Source of the DNA: Mariniblastus sp. | GTDB taxonomy: Bacteria; Planctomycetota; Planctomycetia; Pirellulales; Pirellulaceae | Assembly: GCA_029251085.1 (NCBI GenBank) | Contig: JAQXDZ010000061.1 | Coordinates: 1-64,000 of the forward strand | Length of the DNA: 64,000 nt | Direction of reading: 5' to 3' | In this document: piece by piece, positions 56,620-64,000 of the stretch | Layout of the letters: the number at the start of each line of letters is the position of its first letter | Numbering within the stretch: position 1 is the first letter of the stretch | Notes under the pieces: model-generated | What the model saw: the letters and a program-made list of their open reading frames with translations, nothing else | Database searches by the model: none | Told to the model about the DNA's origin: nothing | Translations under genes and position numbers: made by a program

Positions 56620-57285
56620 TTGAATACATTTCTTATCGTACTTTTAGTAATTGCAATTATTTCTTTAATTATAGGCGGCATCAGTCTTGCGATCCTCTAC
56701 GAAAAGAAACGGACGCAAAAGCTAAAAGAAATTGCCGAAGACATGGGGCTGTCATTCGTCCCCGCTGGTGATCCCCATCTACTCACTCGTTTCTCAGATT
56801 TCAAACTTTTCAACATTGGCCGCTCCCGGAAAATGACGAATCTGATTCAGGGGGACAGCGGTGAAGTCAAACTCGCAATCTTTGAATACAGGTACACCAC
56901 CGGAAGCGGGAAAAACTCGAAATCCTACCTGCAGTCGGTCGTTTCACTTCATTCGACTGACTTAGTTTGTCCAGATTTCACCATCCGCCCCGAAAACTTT
57001 CTTGACAGAATCGGCAGCGCCCTCGGATTTCAAGATATTGATTTCGACGATCACGCGGAGTTTTCAAGTAAATTCGTTTTGCAAGGGTCCAACGAACAAC
57101 AACTCAGGCAGTATTTCAATCGCGAAACATTGGACTTCTTTGCAGAAAGACCGGACATATGCGTGGAAGCTCAGTCCGGCACCCTGTTTTACTATCGCGT
57201 GAATAAACGAATCAATCCCGACCAAATCAAAGACAGCCTCGGCGAGGCCTACGAAGTTTTTGGCATGATGATAGACCACGAGTAA
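56620..57285 (+). CDS. Membrane-anchored protein of unknown function
   Basis: A 221-residue protein. It probably starts with TTG at 56620, directly followed by a transmembrane helix (residues 3-27, TFLIVLLVIAIISLIIGGISLAIL) and a basic stretch (YEKKRTQKLKEIAEDMGL). The soluble part contains AIFEYRYTTGSGKNSKSYLQSVVSL and a C-terminal helix-strand region (TLFYYRVNKRINPDQI). I do not recognise the family. It probably shares a transcript with the radical SAM gene upstream. No other start fits. Confidence 0.65.
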   Translation: MNTFLIVLLVIAIISLIIGGISLAILYEKKRTQKLKEIAEDMGLSFVPAGDPHLLTRFSDFKLFNIGRSRKMTNLIQGDSGEVKLAIFEYRYTTGSGKNSKSYLQSVVSLHSTDLVCPDFTIRPENFLDRIGSALGFQDIDFDDHAEFSSKFVLQGSNEQQLRQYFNRETLDFFAERPDICVEAQSGTLFYYRVNKRINPDQIKDSLGEAYEVFGMMIDHE

Positions 57286-57319
57286 GCACACCATGAGCGA
57301 CGCTGCTCAAACCGTGGGC

Positions 57320-58381
57320 TCAAATATCAAGATCATTTAGTTGATCAACAAGATCGTCCAAGTCATCTTTGCTTTGCTCAGACTTGCCCTCATGCCGTCG
57401 AGGCACTCCGACCGTCATCCCGACTGCGTCGCGACCGACGGCAATCAATTGCTCATCTCGTTCAAGGGCCGCGAGTTCTTCTGCCGATTTACCATCGGCG
57501 GGCGCCCCAAACAACTGAGATAAATCAATCTTCATGCTCGCCACACCGTCACTTGAACCAGCAATGGCAGGAGTCTTGTGCTGCGGAAACATAATCGCAT
57601 TTTCTGGACAGACACGGCTACATGCCGGACATCCTTTGCGGCAATTATCGGGTTGCTCCACGAGAATCGTATCTACGGCGTCGACGCCGTAAACACCGAA
57701 CAAGCAAAAATCGATGCACTCCATACAGTTCGTGCACCTGCTGTAATCAATCACAGGGTACCAACGCCGACCACCGGATTCTTCCACTCGATTTACGATC
57801 GATGGCTGATCAAGCCCGCCACCCGCTGGTGATGAAACAGATTCGCCGATCGAAGTTAACATCGGCTCTGCAGCAGGCTTCGAAATCCCGCCGTTGATAA
57901 TGTCACCAAGTCCAACGATCTGAACCGCATTCTCCTGATGAATTCTCTTGACCTCATCGATGAAATCCTCAGCACGATTGCTGATTTTCAAATCCAAACA
58001 GTAGATTTTTCGGTTTTTCAATGACCTCGAATCGATCACTCTATCCTTGTCGTCTTCGTCACCTTCCTCTTCCGCATCGGCCTCATCTTCATCCTCGTTT
58101 TTCAATAACACTTCGCCAACGTGCCCAGTAATCGCATTTCGATCGAGAATCCAATGGGCGGCTCGCTCGAACAACCACGAAACAACAACTACGTTCCCGG
58201 CAATTTGCCGCAACGCCAACATCCCCGTACTTTCGGGTTTAATGTCATAGAGGTTCGGCACGATTGTGACATCGATTCCATTTTCAAATAACAATCCGGC
58301 AACAATATCCTCTTCCAACTTTCGTTTGGCTGGATTCTTACTCGGACTCTGGGAGACGACGACAGAAATTCGTTTGGCCAT
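57320..58381 (-). CDS. Two-cluster ferredoxin protein with Rossmann-like N-terminus and acidic insert
   Basis: A 353-residue protein. Residues 1-100 look alpha/beta (RISVVVSQSPSKNPAKRKLEEDIV, GNVVVVSWLFERAAHWIL). An acidic insert follows (about 95-115, DEDEADAEEEGDEDD). Near residues 215-270 are two [4Fe-4S] motifs: CTNCMECIDFC and CRKGCPACSRVCP, the second with an extra residue in the first spacing. It ends in a disordered Asp-rich tail. It likely transfers electrons to a partner, perhaps one of the neighbouring radical SAM enzymes; that is inference from position. Confidence 0.8.
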   Translation of the reverse strand: MAKRISVVVSQSPSKNPAKRKLEEDIVAGLLFENGIDVTIVPNLYDIKPESTGMLALRQIAGNVVVVSWLFERAAHWILDRNAITGHVGEVLLKNEDEDEADAEEEGDEDDKDRVIDSRSLKNRKIYCLDLKISNRAEDFIDEVKRIHQENAVQIVGLGDIINGGISKPAAEPMLTSIGESVSSPAGGGLDQPSIVNRVEESGGRRWYPVIDYSRCTNCMECIDFCLFGVYGVDAVDTILVEQPDNCRKGCPACSRVCPENAIMFPQHKTPAIAGSSDGVASMKIDLSQLFGAPADGKSAEELAALERDEQLIAVGRDAVGMTVGVPRRHEGKSEQSKDDLDDLVDQLNDLDI

Positions 58382-58590
58382 GAATTCAAATGATTAAATA
58401 TTTCGATACGGGTGGATTGCCCAATCTCTAATTGGGCTGGTTTACGCCACTCCAATGTTATCAGAAATGGAATAAAAATGGACGTCTCAGTGCGGAAATG
58501 TCTCAGACCTCACAAGACAAAACGGCCAACACCCCATGCTGGCCGCGTTATCTTAAGATCTTGAAAGACAAACCGCCAAGACCAGCGACA

Positions 58591-58980
58591 TTAACGCAAA
58601 TCGTTCTTGGTTACCAAACGCATCGGCTGAGTGGTGGTAACACTTGGTTTTCCCATCGTTTGCTTCTGAGTCAACTCTTCATCAGTCCACTCGAGTTTTA
58701 AACTAATCGACCCCACGCGGACGACGTCTCCCGGTTTGAGCACGGCTCGCTTTTTAATCCGCTGGTCATCGACGTAGGTTCCATTCATCGAATTAAAGTC
58801 ATGGACGGACAATGCGCCGCTTGCATTAAGAAAAAACTGGCAATGCCGCCGACTGATGGAGTCATCACCAATGGAAACATCGGCATCGGGCGATCTTCCG
58901 ACGGTCGCTGGCAAATGAAGAATCCACTCTCGCTCTACCGCCGCTGTCGCGGAATTGTAAACCTGCAGTTTGTAACGCAT
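58591..58980 (-). CDS. FHA domain protein
   Basis: A 129-residue protein consisting of an FHA domain: LPATVGRSPDADVSIGDD, SISRRHCQFFLN, FNSMNGTYVDD and VRVGSISLKLEW. The Arg, Ser/His and Asn phosphothreonine contacts are present. The last 25 residues are a basic, Thr/Gln-rich tail. It lies between the GcvH-like gene (125 bases upstream on the same strand) and the ferredoxin gene. Confidence 0.9.
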   Translation of the reverse strand: MRYKLQVYNSATAAVEREWILHLPATVGRSPDADVSIGDDSISRRHCQFFLNASGALSVHDFNSMNGTYVDDQRIKKRAVLKPGDVVRVGSISLKLEWTDEELTQKQTMGKPSVTTTQPMRLVTKNDLR

Positions 58981-59104
58981 ACCAGCCTCGCTTTGGCCTT
59001 GGAACTGCGGTCATCATACCCCTCTGACAATCGAAAATCCAATTTTTCTCACAGCGAGGTTTCCCTACCATGGCCTTGCCTGCCAGGGATTAGAGAAAAA
59101 CGCA

Positions 59105-59587
59105 CTATTCGTTGACCTGACCTTTAATAGTGCGCTGAGTTTTCGCCCAAACAGAATCTAATAAATCGACATATTGATCGACATTTAGAAAAATGGCGTC
59201 CGATTTTTGCATCTCAAACAGCCAACCTTCACCATATTTGTCGACATTAATGGAAGACGGATCCTCCATCAGGGCAGCGTTAAACCTTACTAGCTCGCCG
59301 TCACAGGGAGCAAAGAGGGCACTCTCCGCCTTTTTACTTTCGATGCTTCCGATTTCCTGACCCTCCAAAATTTTGGAGGGCGCGTCGAGAAGCCAATCTA
59401 AAAAATAGACATCCTGCAGCAGACGGACGGCGTACGCGGCAAATCCAAATCGAATCAGCGTTGGATCCTCTGGCGAAACAATTGCCCACATGTGATTTTT
59501 TACGTACTGGAAATCGATGGGAAACTCTGCCTCAAATTCTCCCATCATAAATTTCTGATTGGCATCGCTGCCGAAAGATTCAATCAT
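59105..59587 (-). CDS. Glycine cleavage H-like lipoyl domain protein
   Basis: A 160-residue GcvH homologue. The lipoyl region reads IGSIESKKAESALFAPCDGELVRFN and matches GcvH (AESVKA...) with the lipoylated Lys at K86; further on SINVDKYGEGWLFEM matches the GcvH C-terminal signature. The N-terminal HMWA/YAVRLLQDVYFLDWLL parts are more divergent. No gcvT or gcvP is nearby. Its ATG overlaps the TGA of the radical SAM gene (ATGA, 59584-59587), so translation is coupled. It may carry a lipoyl group or an intermediate for that enzyme. Confidence 0.82.
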   Translation of the reverse strand: MIESFGSDANQKFMMGEFEAEFPIDFQYVKNHMWAIVSPEDPTLIRFGFAAYAVRLLQDVYFLDWLLDAPSKILEGQEIGSIESKKAESALFAPCDGELVRFNAALMEDPSSINVDKYGEGWLFEMQKSDAIFLNVDQYVDLLDSVWAKTQRTIKGQVNE

Positions 59588-60894
59588 GTGTAGCGAATTC
59601 CCTGATGCTCTTCTTCAAAGAAAACTGGAAGCAATGCATCCGCATTCAAGAACCCTTTTCTCGTCAACTCGATGCGACCGCCTTCGACGGTTAACATTCC
59701 GTTTTCCGAGTGCTGTCGGAACTGGCTATTCCATTGCTGCGTGATATCAACGCCAAACTTGTCCTGGAAATAGCCGACATCCAGATAGCCTCTTTTCAAA
59801 AGCAAGATCATCTCACGAACCAAAAGCTGATGCTGAGTCGGTTTAAAACCCCTCCCCAAAGGCAACTTTCCGTGTTCCGTCAGATCCGATTGATACTCTT
59901 TCATATCAGCTTTGTTTTGGTAGTGCACTCCCGAAACATGGCCAAAACTTGCGATCCCCGTGGCGATTAAGTCTGACCCCTGCCACAGATTATCTCGGTA
60001 GCTAAAGTTCACTTTACTATTGTCCTTCACCACCGTGTAAGCACTGCTGATTTTGTAGCCTGCTTGCAGGAATTCATCGTAGGCATAATTTAGCCAGGCA
60101 CGCTTCGTTTCCCAATCAGCAACCGGTGTCTCAATTTTTTCTCCCAAAATATCTTTCGAATAGACCGTGTTAAAAGGGAGTTCCATCTGGTAAATCGTGA
60201 TCGATTCAGGAGACAATTTAATCGCTTCCGAAATGTTGTATTTCCAATTATCCCACGTTTCGCCCACCATCCCGGAAATCAGATCGATATTCACATTGTC
60301 AAAATCTGCCGCAGCAATCCAATCCCATGCACGGTAGACCTCTTTCGAAAGATGAGCTCGTCCATTCTCTTCCAGCACCGCATCCGAAAAGTTCTCGATA
60401 CCCAGACTGAGACGCGTGACACCAAGTTCTTTAAGCGTCTTGATTTTATTTTCCTGCAACGTCCCCGGTTCGCACTCGAACGTGACCTCTTCAGCCAGAT
60501 CCCAGTTGATGTTTTTTCGCAGTCGATCCACCAGTGAAACTAACTGACGCGAACTGAGAAATGAGGGTGTGCCACCCCCAAAATAGACAAATCGAAATGG
60601 ACGCCCCCCCAGCACAGGCAATTGACTCACCAGTTCAATTTCCCGGCAAAGTGCAGAAACGTACTTCTCAATTTCTTTTGCGTTTTGGTCGGTAAAAACT
60701 TTGAAATAACAAAACTTGCAGCGCTTGCGGCAAAACGGAATGTGGATGTACAACCCTAACGGTGTTTCCGCTATTGGCGGAGAATGGAGTGCGCTAGAAA
60801 CCTCGTCAAGCTGGTCATTCTTCCATTGAGAGAAGGGGGGATAGTTGGAGATAAAGTAACTACCGACTTCTGTTTTTGTTGATTCAGATGACAT
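59584..60894 (-). CDS. HemN/HemW-like radical SAM protein
   Basis: A 436-residue radical SAM protein of the coproporphyrinogen III oxidase-like family. The cluster motif is C55, C59, C62 (IPFCRKRCKFCYF), followed by FVYFGGGTPSFLS, EVTFECEPGTL, GVTRLSLGIENFSDAVLEENGRAH and NIDLISGMVGETWDNW. It lacks the fourth Cys of true HemN (CX3CX2CXC), and so is more HemW/HutW-like. A C-terminal HemN-C-like helical domain is present. HemW and HutW act in heme trafficking or breakdown; the role here is unknown. The coupled GcvH-like gene is a striking partner. Confidence 0.87.
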   Translation of the reverse strand: MSSESTKTEVGSYFISNYPPFSQWKNDQLDEVSSALHSPPIAETPLGLYIHIPFCRKRCKFCYFKVFTDQNAKEIEKYVSALCREIELVSQLPVLGGRPFRFVYFGGGTPSFLSSRQLVSLVDRLRKNINWDLAEEVTFECEPGTLQENKIKTLKELGVTRLSLGIENFSDAVLEENGRAHLSKEVYRAWDWIAAADFDNVNIDLISGMVGETWDNWKYNISEAIKLSPESITIYQMELPFNTVYSKDILGEKIETPVADWETKRAWLNYAYDEFLQAGYKISSAYTVVKDNSKVNFSYRDNLWQGSDLIATGIASFGHVSGVHYQNKADMKEYQSDLTEHGKLPLGRGFKPTQHQLLVREMILLLKRGYLDVGYFQDKFGVDITQQWNSQFRQHSENGMLTVEGGRIELTRKGFLNADALLPVFFEEEHQGIRYT

Positions 60895-60941
60895 ATGTGA
60901 AGAGGGGTTAAACGAACTAAAAAATCAAACGACCGAATCGA

Positions 60942-62195
60942 TCATTTACTACCTAGACAATAGACAACACCGCGATCAGTCGCAATAACGAGCCTACCAA
61001 AAGCGGCGGCTGGGGAACTCAGAAAACCGCCATTGAACTGTTTTTCCCAAGTAACCTCACCCTTTTCAAGCTCTATTTCGTAGAACCGACCATCGGTCGA
61101 CCCGACAAATACGCGGCTTCCTACGATCACTGGACTCGACTCTACTTTAGCTTTCAAGGTGACCGACCAATTACGCTTTCCCGTTTTTCTGTCGAGGGAA
61201 TAGACCGCCCGATTACGCGCTCCGAAGACGACGTGTTTCGAAGTGACTGCCGCACTGCCGCGAACCGAAGCCTGACCTTGTTCACTGACAAACGACCAAT
61301 CGATTTTTGGGTTCCTCCAATTAACGGCGACAAATTCGGCCTGCTCGGTTCCGAAAAAAACTTGATCACCAAAAGTCGCAGGCGTCGACTGGGTAGGTGA
61401 AAAAATATCAGCACTACCGACTTCCTTCCCCTGGTCGAGATCAATCACATGCAAAAACCCATCACAGCCCGCAACAAAGGCTCGGTTTTGAGCCACCGTC
61501 GCTGAGCATTGAATTTGGTCGGGGGTCTCCAATTCCCAAATCGCCTTCCCATCTGAAACGTTTAGAAGGTAGAGTTTTCCGTCTTGAGATCCAAACAACA
61601 CGTGGCCTTTAAAAAAGTTGGCACTCGAATTGATCTCACCTCCCGTTTCAATTTTCCAAACGAGTTTACCGTCCGTGTCGACGCAGTGAAAAAAACCATC
61701 TATGTCGCCTACGAATATTTTCCCGTCTTGATAGGCAGGTGAAGCAGAAATCCCAATCCCGAGTTTGATCTCCCAATTTTTTTCGCCGGTTGCAAAGTCA
61801 ATCGAAAACAATTTGCCGTCCATATCGGCGGCGTAAACTGTTTTCTTCCCATTAGGCAGTTCTACGATTAGCGGCGTTCCCTCAAACCCTCCTTGAGGAA
61901 CCTTGAATTCCCAGACGACATCAAGCTTGGCGGGGAGGGTGGTCGTAGCGACGCCACTCGATTGAGCATTACCTCGAAAAACAGGCCAGCCTGCACTTAC
62001 TTTTTTCTTTGGATCGTCGTCAGCACGAACTTGAACTACGGGAGAGATGTGCCCCAGACTGAACACAACACAGCAAAATATTAATACGAATCGCAACCGA
62101 AACTCTGAAGACAAACTATTCTCCAGAGCACCCATGATGTTTCCACACTGTTTGTTCATTCTGATACTCACACCAAAAGAAAATCGAGTCGCCAT
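60942..62195 (-). CDS. PQQ-like beta-propeller repeat protein
   Basis: A 417-residue protein. The ATG ending at 62195 has GGGAGG 6 bases upstream, so the unusually long N-terminal region is kept; an uncleaved or late-cleaved signal helix lies at about residues 33-55 (RFVLIFCCVVFSLGHISPVV). The rest is a BamB/PQQ-type propeller of seven or so repeats (VYAADMDGKLFSIDFATGEKNW, IFVGDIDGFFHCVDTDGKLVW, FVGSTDGRFYEIELEKGEVTW). It is probably a periplasmic scaffold without a cofactor. The radical SAM gene follows 47 bases downstream. Confidence 0.9.
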   Translation of the reverse strand: MATRFSFGVSIRMNKQCGNIMGALENSLSSEFRLRFVLIFCCVVFSLGHISPVVQVRADDDPKKKVSAGWPVFRGNAQSSGVATTTLPAKLDVVWEFKVPQGGFEGTPLIVELPNGKKTVYAADMDGKLFSIDFATGEKNWEIKLGIGISASPAYQDGKIFVGDIDGFFHCVDTDGKLVWKIETGGEINSSANFFKGHVLFGSQDGKLYLLNVSDGKAIWELETPDQIQCSATVAQNRAFVAGCDGFLHVIDLDQGKEVGSADIFSPTQSTPATFGDQVFFGTEQAEFVAVNWRNPKIDWSFVSEQGQASVRGSAAVTSKHVVFGARNRAVYSLDRKTGKRNWSVTLKAKVESSPVIVGSRVFVGSTDGRFYEIELEKGEVTWEKQFNGGFLSSPAAAFGRLVIATDRGVVYCLGSK

Positions 62196-62297
62196 CGCAT
62201 GCCTCCCGTCATCTAAAAATGTCGAGAAAAGACTGCTTCCCCAATGAGGCTAACCAACATCATATGAAAAAAACCGGAAGACTCAAAACACACCATT

Positions 62298-63449
62298 CTA
62301 AAACGCGTTTTGGTAAATCCCCAGTAGCGACTCCTGATTGACATCTCGCGGGTTGAAGGTTCCTGTCCATTGAACCGCCGCTGCTGCGGCAAGTTCCGGC
62401 ATTTGATCGGCCTCAACACCACATTGGTCGAGTTTTACGCTTAGCCCCGCGGCTTCGATCAAGCCGGTCAAGAACTCGGCAAGCCCCTCAGCTCCAGAAG
62501 ACGGGGAGGGCAGGCCGGGCAAGGATTCAGTCGTTCCTAATAATTCCTGGTACCAAGCGTTGAACTGAATCCCGTTGTACCGGACGACGTGCGGCAGCAT
62601 CAATCCAACCGCTTGGCCGTGGGCAGTTCCATAAGATGCCGTCAATGGATTCGCCAAAGCATGGCTTGCGCCTAACATTGAATTCTCAATCGCTACGCCA
62701 GCGTAGGCAGCTCCCAATTGCATCGCGGATCTTGCCTCAAGGTTACCGGGATCCTTCAGGACCGTTTTGAAATTTCCGGCAAGCAATCTCCACGCCTCCC
62801 GCGAGTACATGATCGAAACAGGGTTACGACGTTTTGTCACAAAGGTCTCTACGGCATGGGAAACAGCATCTATCCCAGTCAGTGCCGTCACCAACTCGGG
62901 CTGTGTGAGCGTTAGCTCTGGATCAAGAATTGCAATCTGACAGCTCGCCTTTTTGTCACCACAAGCCATTTTCACGTGCGTCTTCGCGTCTGAAATCAGT
63001 GCGAATGACTGCATTTCGCTTCCCGTGCCCGACGTGGTCGGCACGGCAATCATGGGCAGCATCGGTTGGCTTGCTTTCCCAACACCATGGTAATCGTGCA
63101 TCGTCCCACCATTGGTGTAAACGAAATTGATTCCCTTTGCACAATCCATCGAACTACCACCCCCGAGACCAATCAGCAGTTCCGGTTCGCAGTCTTTGGC
63201 AAACTCAAGCCCTCGGTCAATATCCTCGGTCGTAGGGTTCTCGTGCGCTCCGTCAAAACAATGTGGAGTGATACCCGACGCAGTCAACGACTGAATAGCC
63301 CGCTCTACATGCCCCGCGGCAATGATTCCGGGATCAGTTACAATCAGCACCCGTTTCACATTGAAACCAGCGGCTAATTCACCTATCCGATCAAGCGCTC
63401 CTTGTCCGCAAATAACGCGGGTGCGAAGGTTGAAATCAAATTCCTGCAT
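62298..63449 (-). CDS. Iron-containing alcohol dehydrogenase
   Basis: A 383-residue group III (iron-activated) alcohol dehydrogenase. NAD-binding GGGSSMDCAKGI, VPTTSGTGSE, and metal ligands Asp and His in GIDAVSHAVETFV, His in GASHALANPL and AHGQAVGLMLPHVV are all seen. It interconverts an alcohol and aldehyde; the aldehyde dehydrogenase gene upstream on the same strand suggests the two act in sequence on one substrate. The substrate is not evident. Confidence 0.92.
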   Translation of the reverse strand: MQEFDFNLRTRVICGQGALDRIGELAAGFNVKRVLIVTDPGIIAAGHVERAIQSLTASGITPHCFDGAHENPTTEDIDRGLEFAKDCEPELLIGLGGGSSMDCAKGINFVYTNGGTMHDYHGVGKASQPMLPMIAVPTTSGTGSEMQSFALISDAKTHVKMACGDKKASCQIAILDPELTLTQPELVTALTGIDAVSHAVETFVTKRRNPVSIMYSREAWRLLAGNFKTVLKDPGNLEARSAMQLGAAYAGVAIENSMLGASHALANPLTASYGTAHGQAVGLMLPHVVRYNGIQFNAWYQELLGTTESLPGLPSPSSGAEGLAEFLTGLIEAAGLSVKLDQCGVEADQMPELAAAAAVQWTGTFNPRDVNQESLLGIYQNAF

Positions 63450-63522
63450 GCTATTTCGAACTGGTTAGTGAAACGGACGTGGACTGCCAGGGTCGGTAAC
63501 AGACTCAGATAAAAACGGAATC

Positions 63523-64000
63523 TTAGCCAGCTACCAACGCCGCAACTTTTTCTTCGGGCATCTGGTAAGCTCTGGAACGGAATAAGAAATCAATCAGGTT
63601 CCCTTCATGCGGCTGCAACCAATTCAAACGATTCGTAGGAATCGGGCCAATGTTCAGACGGTCGATGTTTGTCGCATCGGTTAACTGATCAATCCAGTCC
63701 ATGTCTTCGGTAATAGCGGTTCCAACCAACGTAGACCCGGCAGCCTTAATCATTTGATTCTGTGGACATTTCACAACGCTAACAAACGGGAACATGAATT
63801 CCTTGCTGGCGATTTCACACTGAGGACTATTCGCATGAGCAACAATTGGTCGAATGTACGAACAACGTTCCTGTTCAACCAAGCGATCTCCGTAAGGCTC
63901 GGTCGCGTCCCTCACCCCGTCTGCCTCCAAATCCTGTTGCACCATCGCAAGAATGGCCTTGCCAACTCCGTCTGTCGTGAACGCCGCGAGACCCGAATCA
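63523..64000 (-). CDS. Aldehyde dehydrogenase, C-terminal part (gene continues past the window)
   Basis: The frame is open at the right edge; the visible 158 residues are the C-terminus of an aldehyde dehydrogenase. Clear pieces are SGLAAFTTD, CEIASKEFMFPFVSVVKCPQ (the KE-x-FxPxV region), the TLVGTAIT segment, and IDRLNIGPIPTNRLNWLQPHEGNLIDFLF. The catalytic Cys and the NAD-binding part lie outside. The iron alcohol dehydrogenase follows 73 bases downstream. Confidence 0.88.
   Translation of the reverse strand, partial: DSGLAAFTTDGVGKAILAMVQQDLEADGVRDATEPYGDRLVEQERCSYIRPIVAHANSPQCEIASKEFMFPFVSVVKCPQNQMIKAAGSTLVGTAITEDMDWIDQLTDATNIDRLNIGPIPTNRLNWLQPHEGNLIDFLFRSRAYQMPEEKVAALVAG

Overview
The window looks like a chromosomal segment of a planctomycete, most likely Pirellulaceae-like. 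Evidence: a 1347-residue secreted protein fuses the Pirellula/Verrucomicrobium-type dehydrogenase and heme-binding domains; an RTX-repeat protein begins with a LEARHLLA motif of the LEPR-xLL class; there are many long secreted proteins of unknown function, two FHA proteins, BNR and PQQ propellers, and many genes without a strong Shine-Dalgarno site. Base composition looks roughly even. No phage, insertion sequence, rRNA or CRISPR array was seen.

Left part (1-9592, all minus strand): a type IV pilus / type II secretion-like operon. In transcription order it holds a PilB-type ATPase, the retraction ATPase PilT, a second PilB-type ATPase, the inner-membrane platform PilC/GspF with an unusual insertion, and three (pseudo)pilins, the last cut by the window edge. 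One pilin carries an Asp-rich, calcium-binding-like tail.

From 9.9 to 19 kb: two secreted proteins of unknown function, a DUF6580 membrane protein paired with a DUF4430 lipoprotein (candidate tetrapyrrole or cobalamin uptake), a FadB/FadJ-like beta-oxidation enzyme preceded by TTCGAA iterons, an ECF-type sigma factor and an FHA protein. From 19 to 23.3 kb: tRNA-Gly(GCC) with a good promoter, trigger factor, two clpP genes and an OsmC-family protein, a protein quality-control block. From 23.5 to 36.3 kb: a lipoprotein, a large secreted orphan, rsmD, three tandem secreted cyclophilin-like proteins of which only the last keeps a full active site, nth, a membrane-anchored zinc-ribbon pseudoprotease, a dicarboxylate symporter and a MazG-like pyrophosphohydrolase.

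From 36.4 to 51 kb: the PVC dehydrogenase/cytochrome fusion, the RTX protein, RNase E/G with a long upstream region, then hpf-ptsN-ptsH (nitrogen-PTS and ribosome hibernation) and a 1059-residue BNR-propeller protein. From 51 to 64 kb: thyA-folA, an EamA transporter, a GT2-like protein without a clear DXD, a radical SAM/SPASM-like protein, and a minus-strand run of PQQ propeller, HemN-like radical SAM protein, translationally coupled GcvH-like protein, FHA protein and a two-cluster ferredoxin protein. The right edge has an iron-containing alcohol dehydrogenase and a cut aldehyde dehydrogenase.

The best candidates for something undescribed are the HemN-like/GcvH-like coupled pair, the DUF4430-DUF6580 pair, the cyclophilin triplet, and the pilus system with the modified PilC and Asp-rich pilin. 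All assignments come from reading the sequence by eye; no database search was run.
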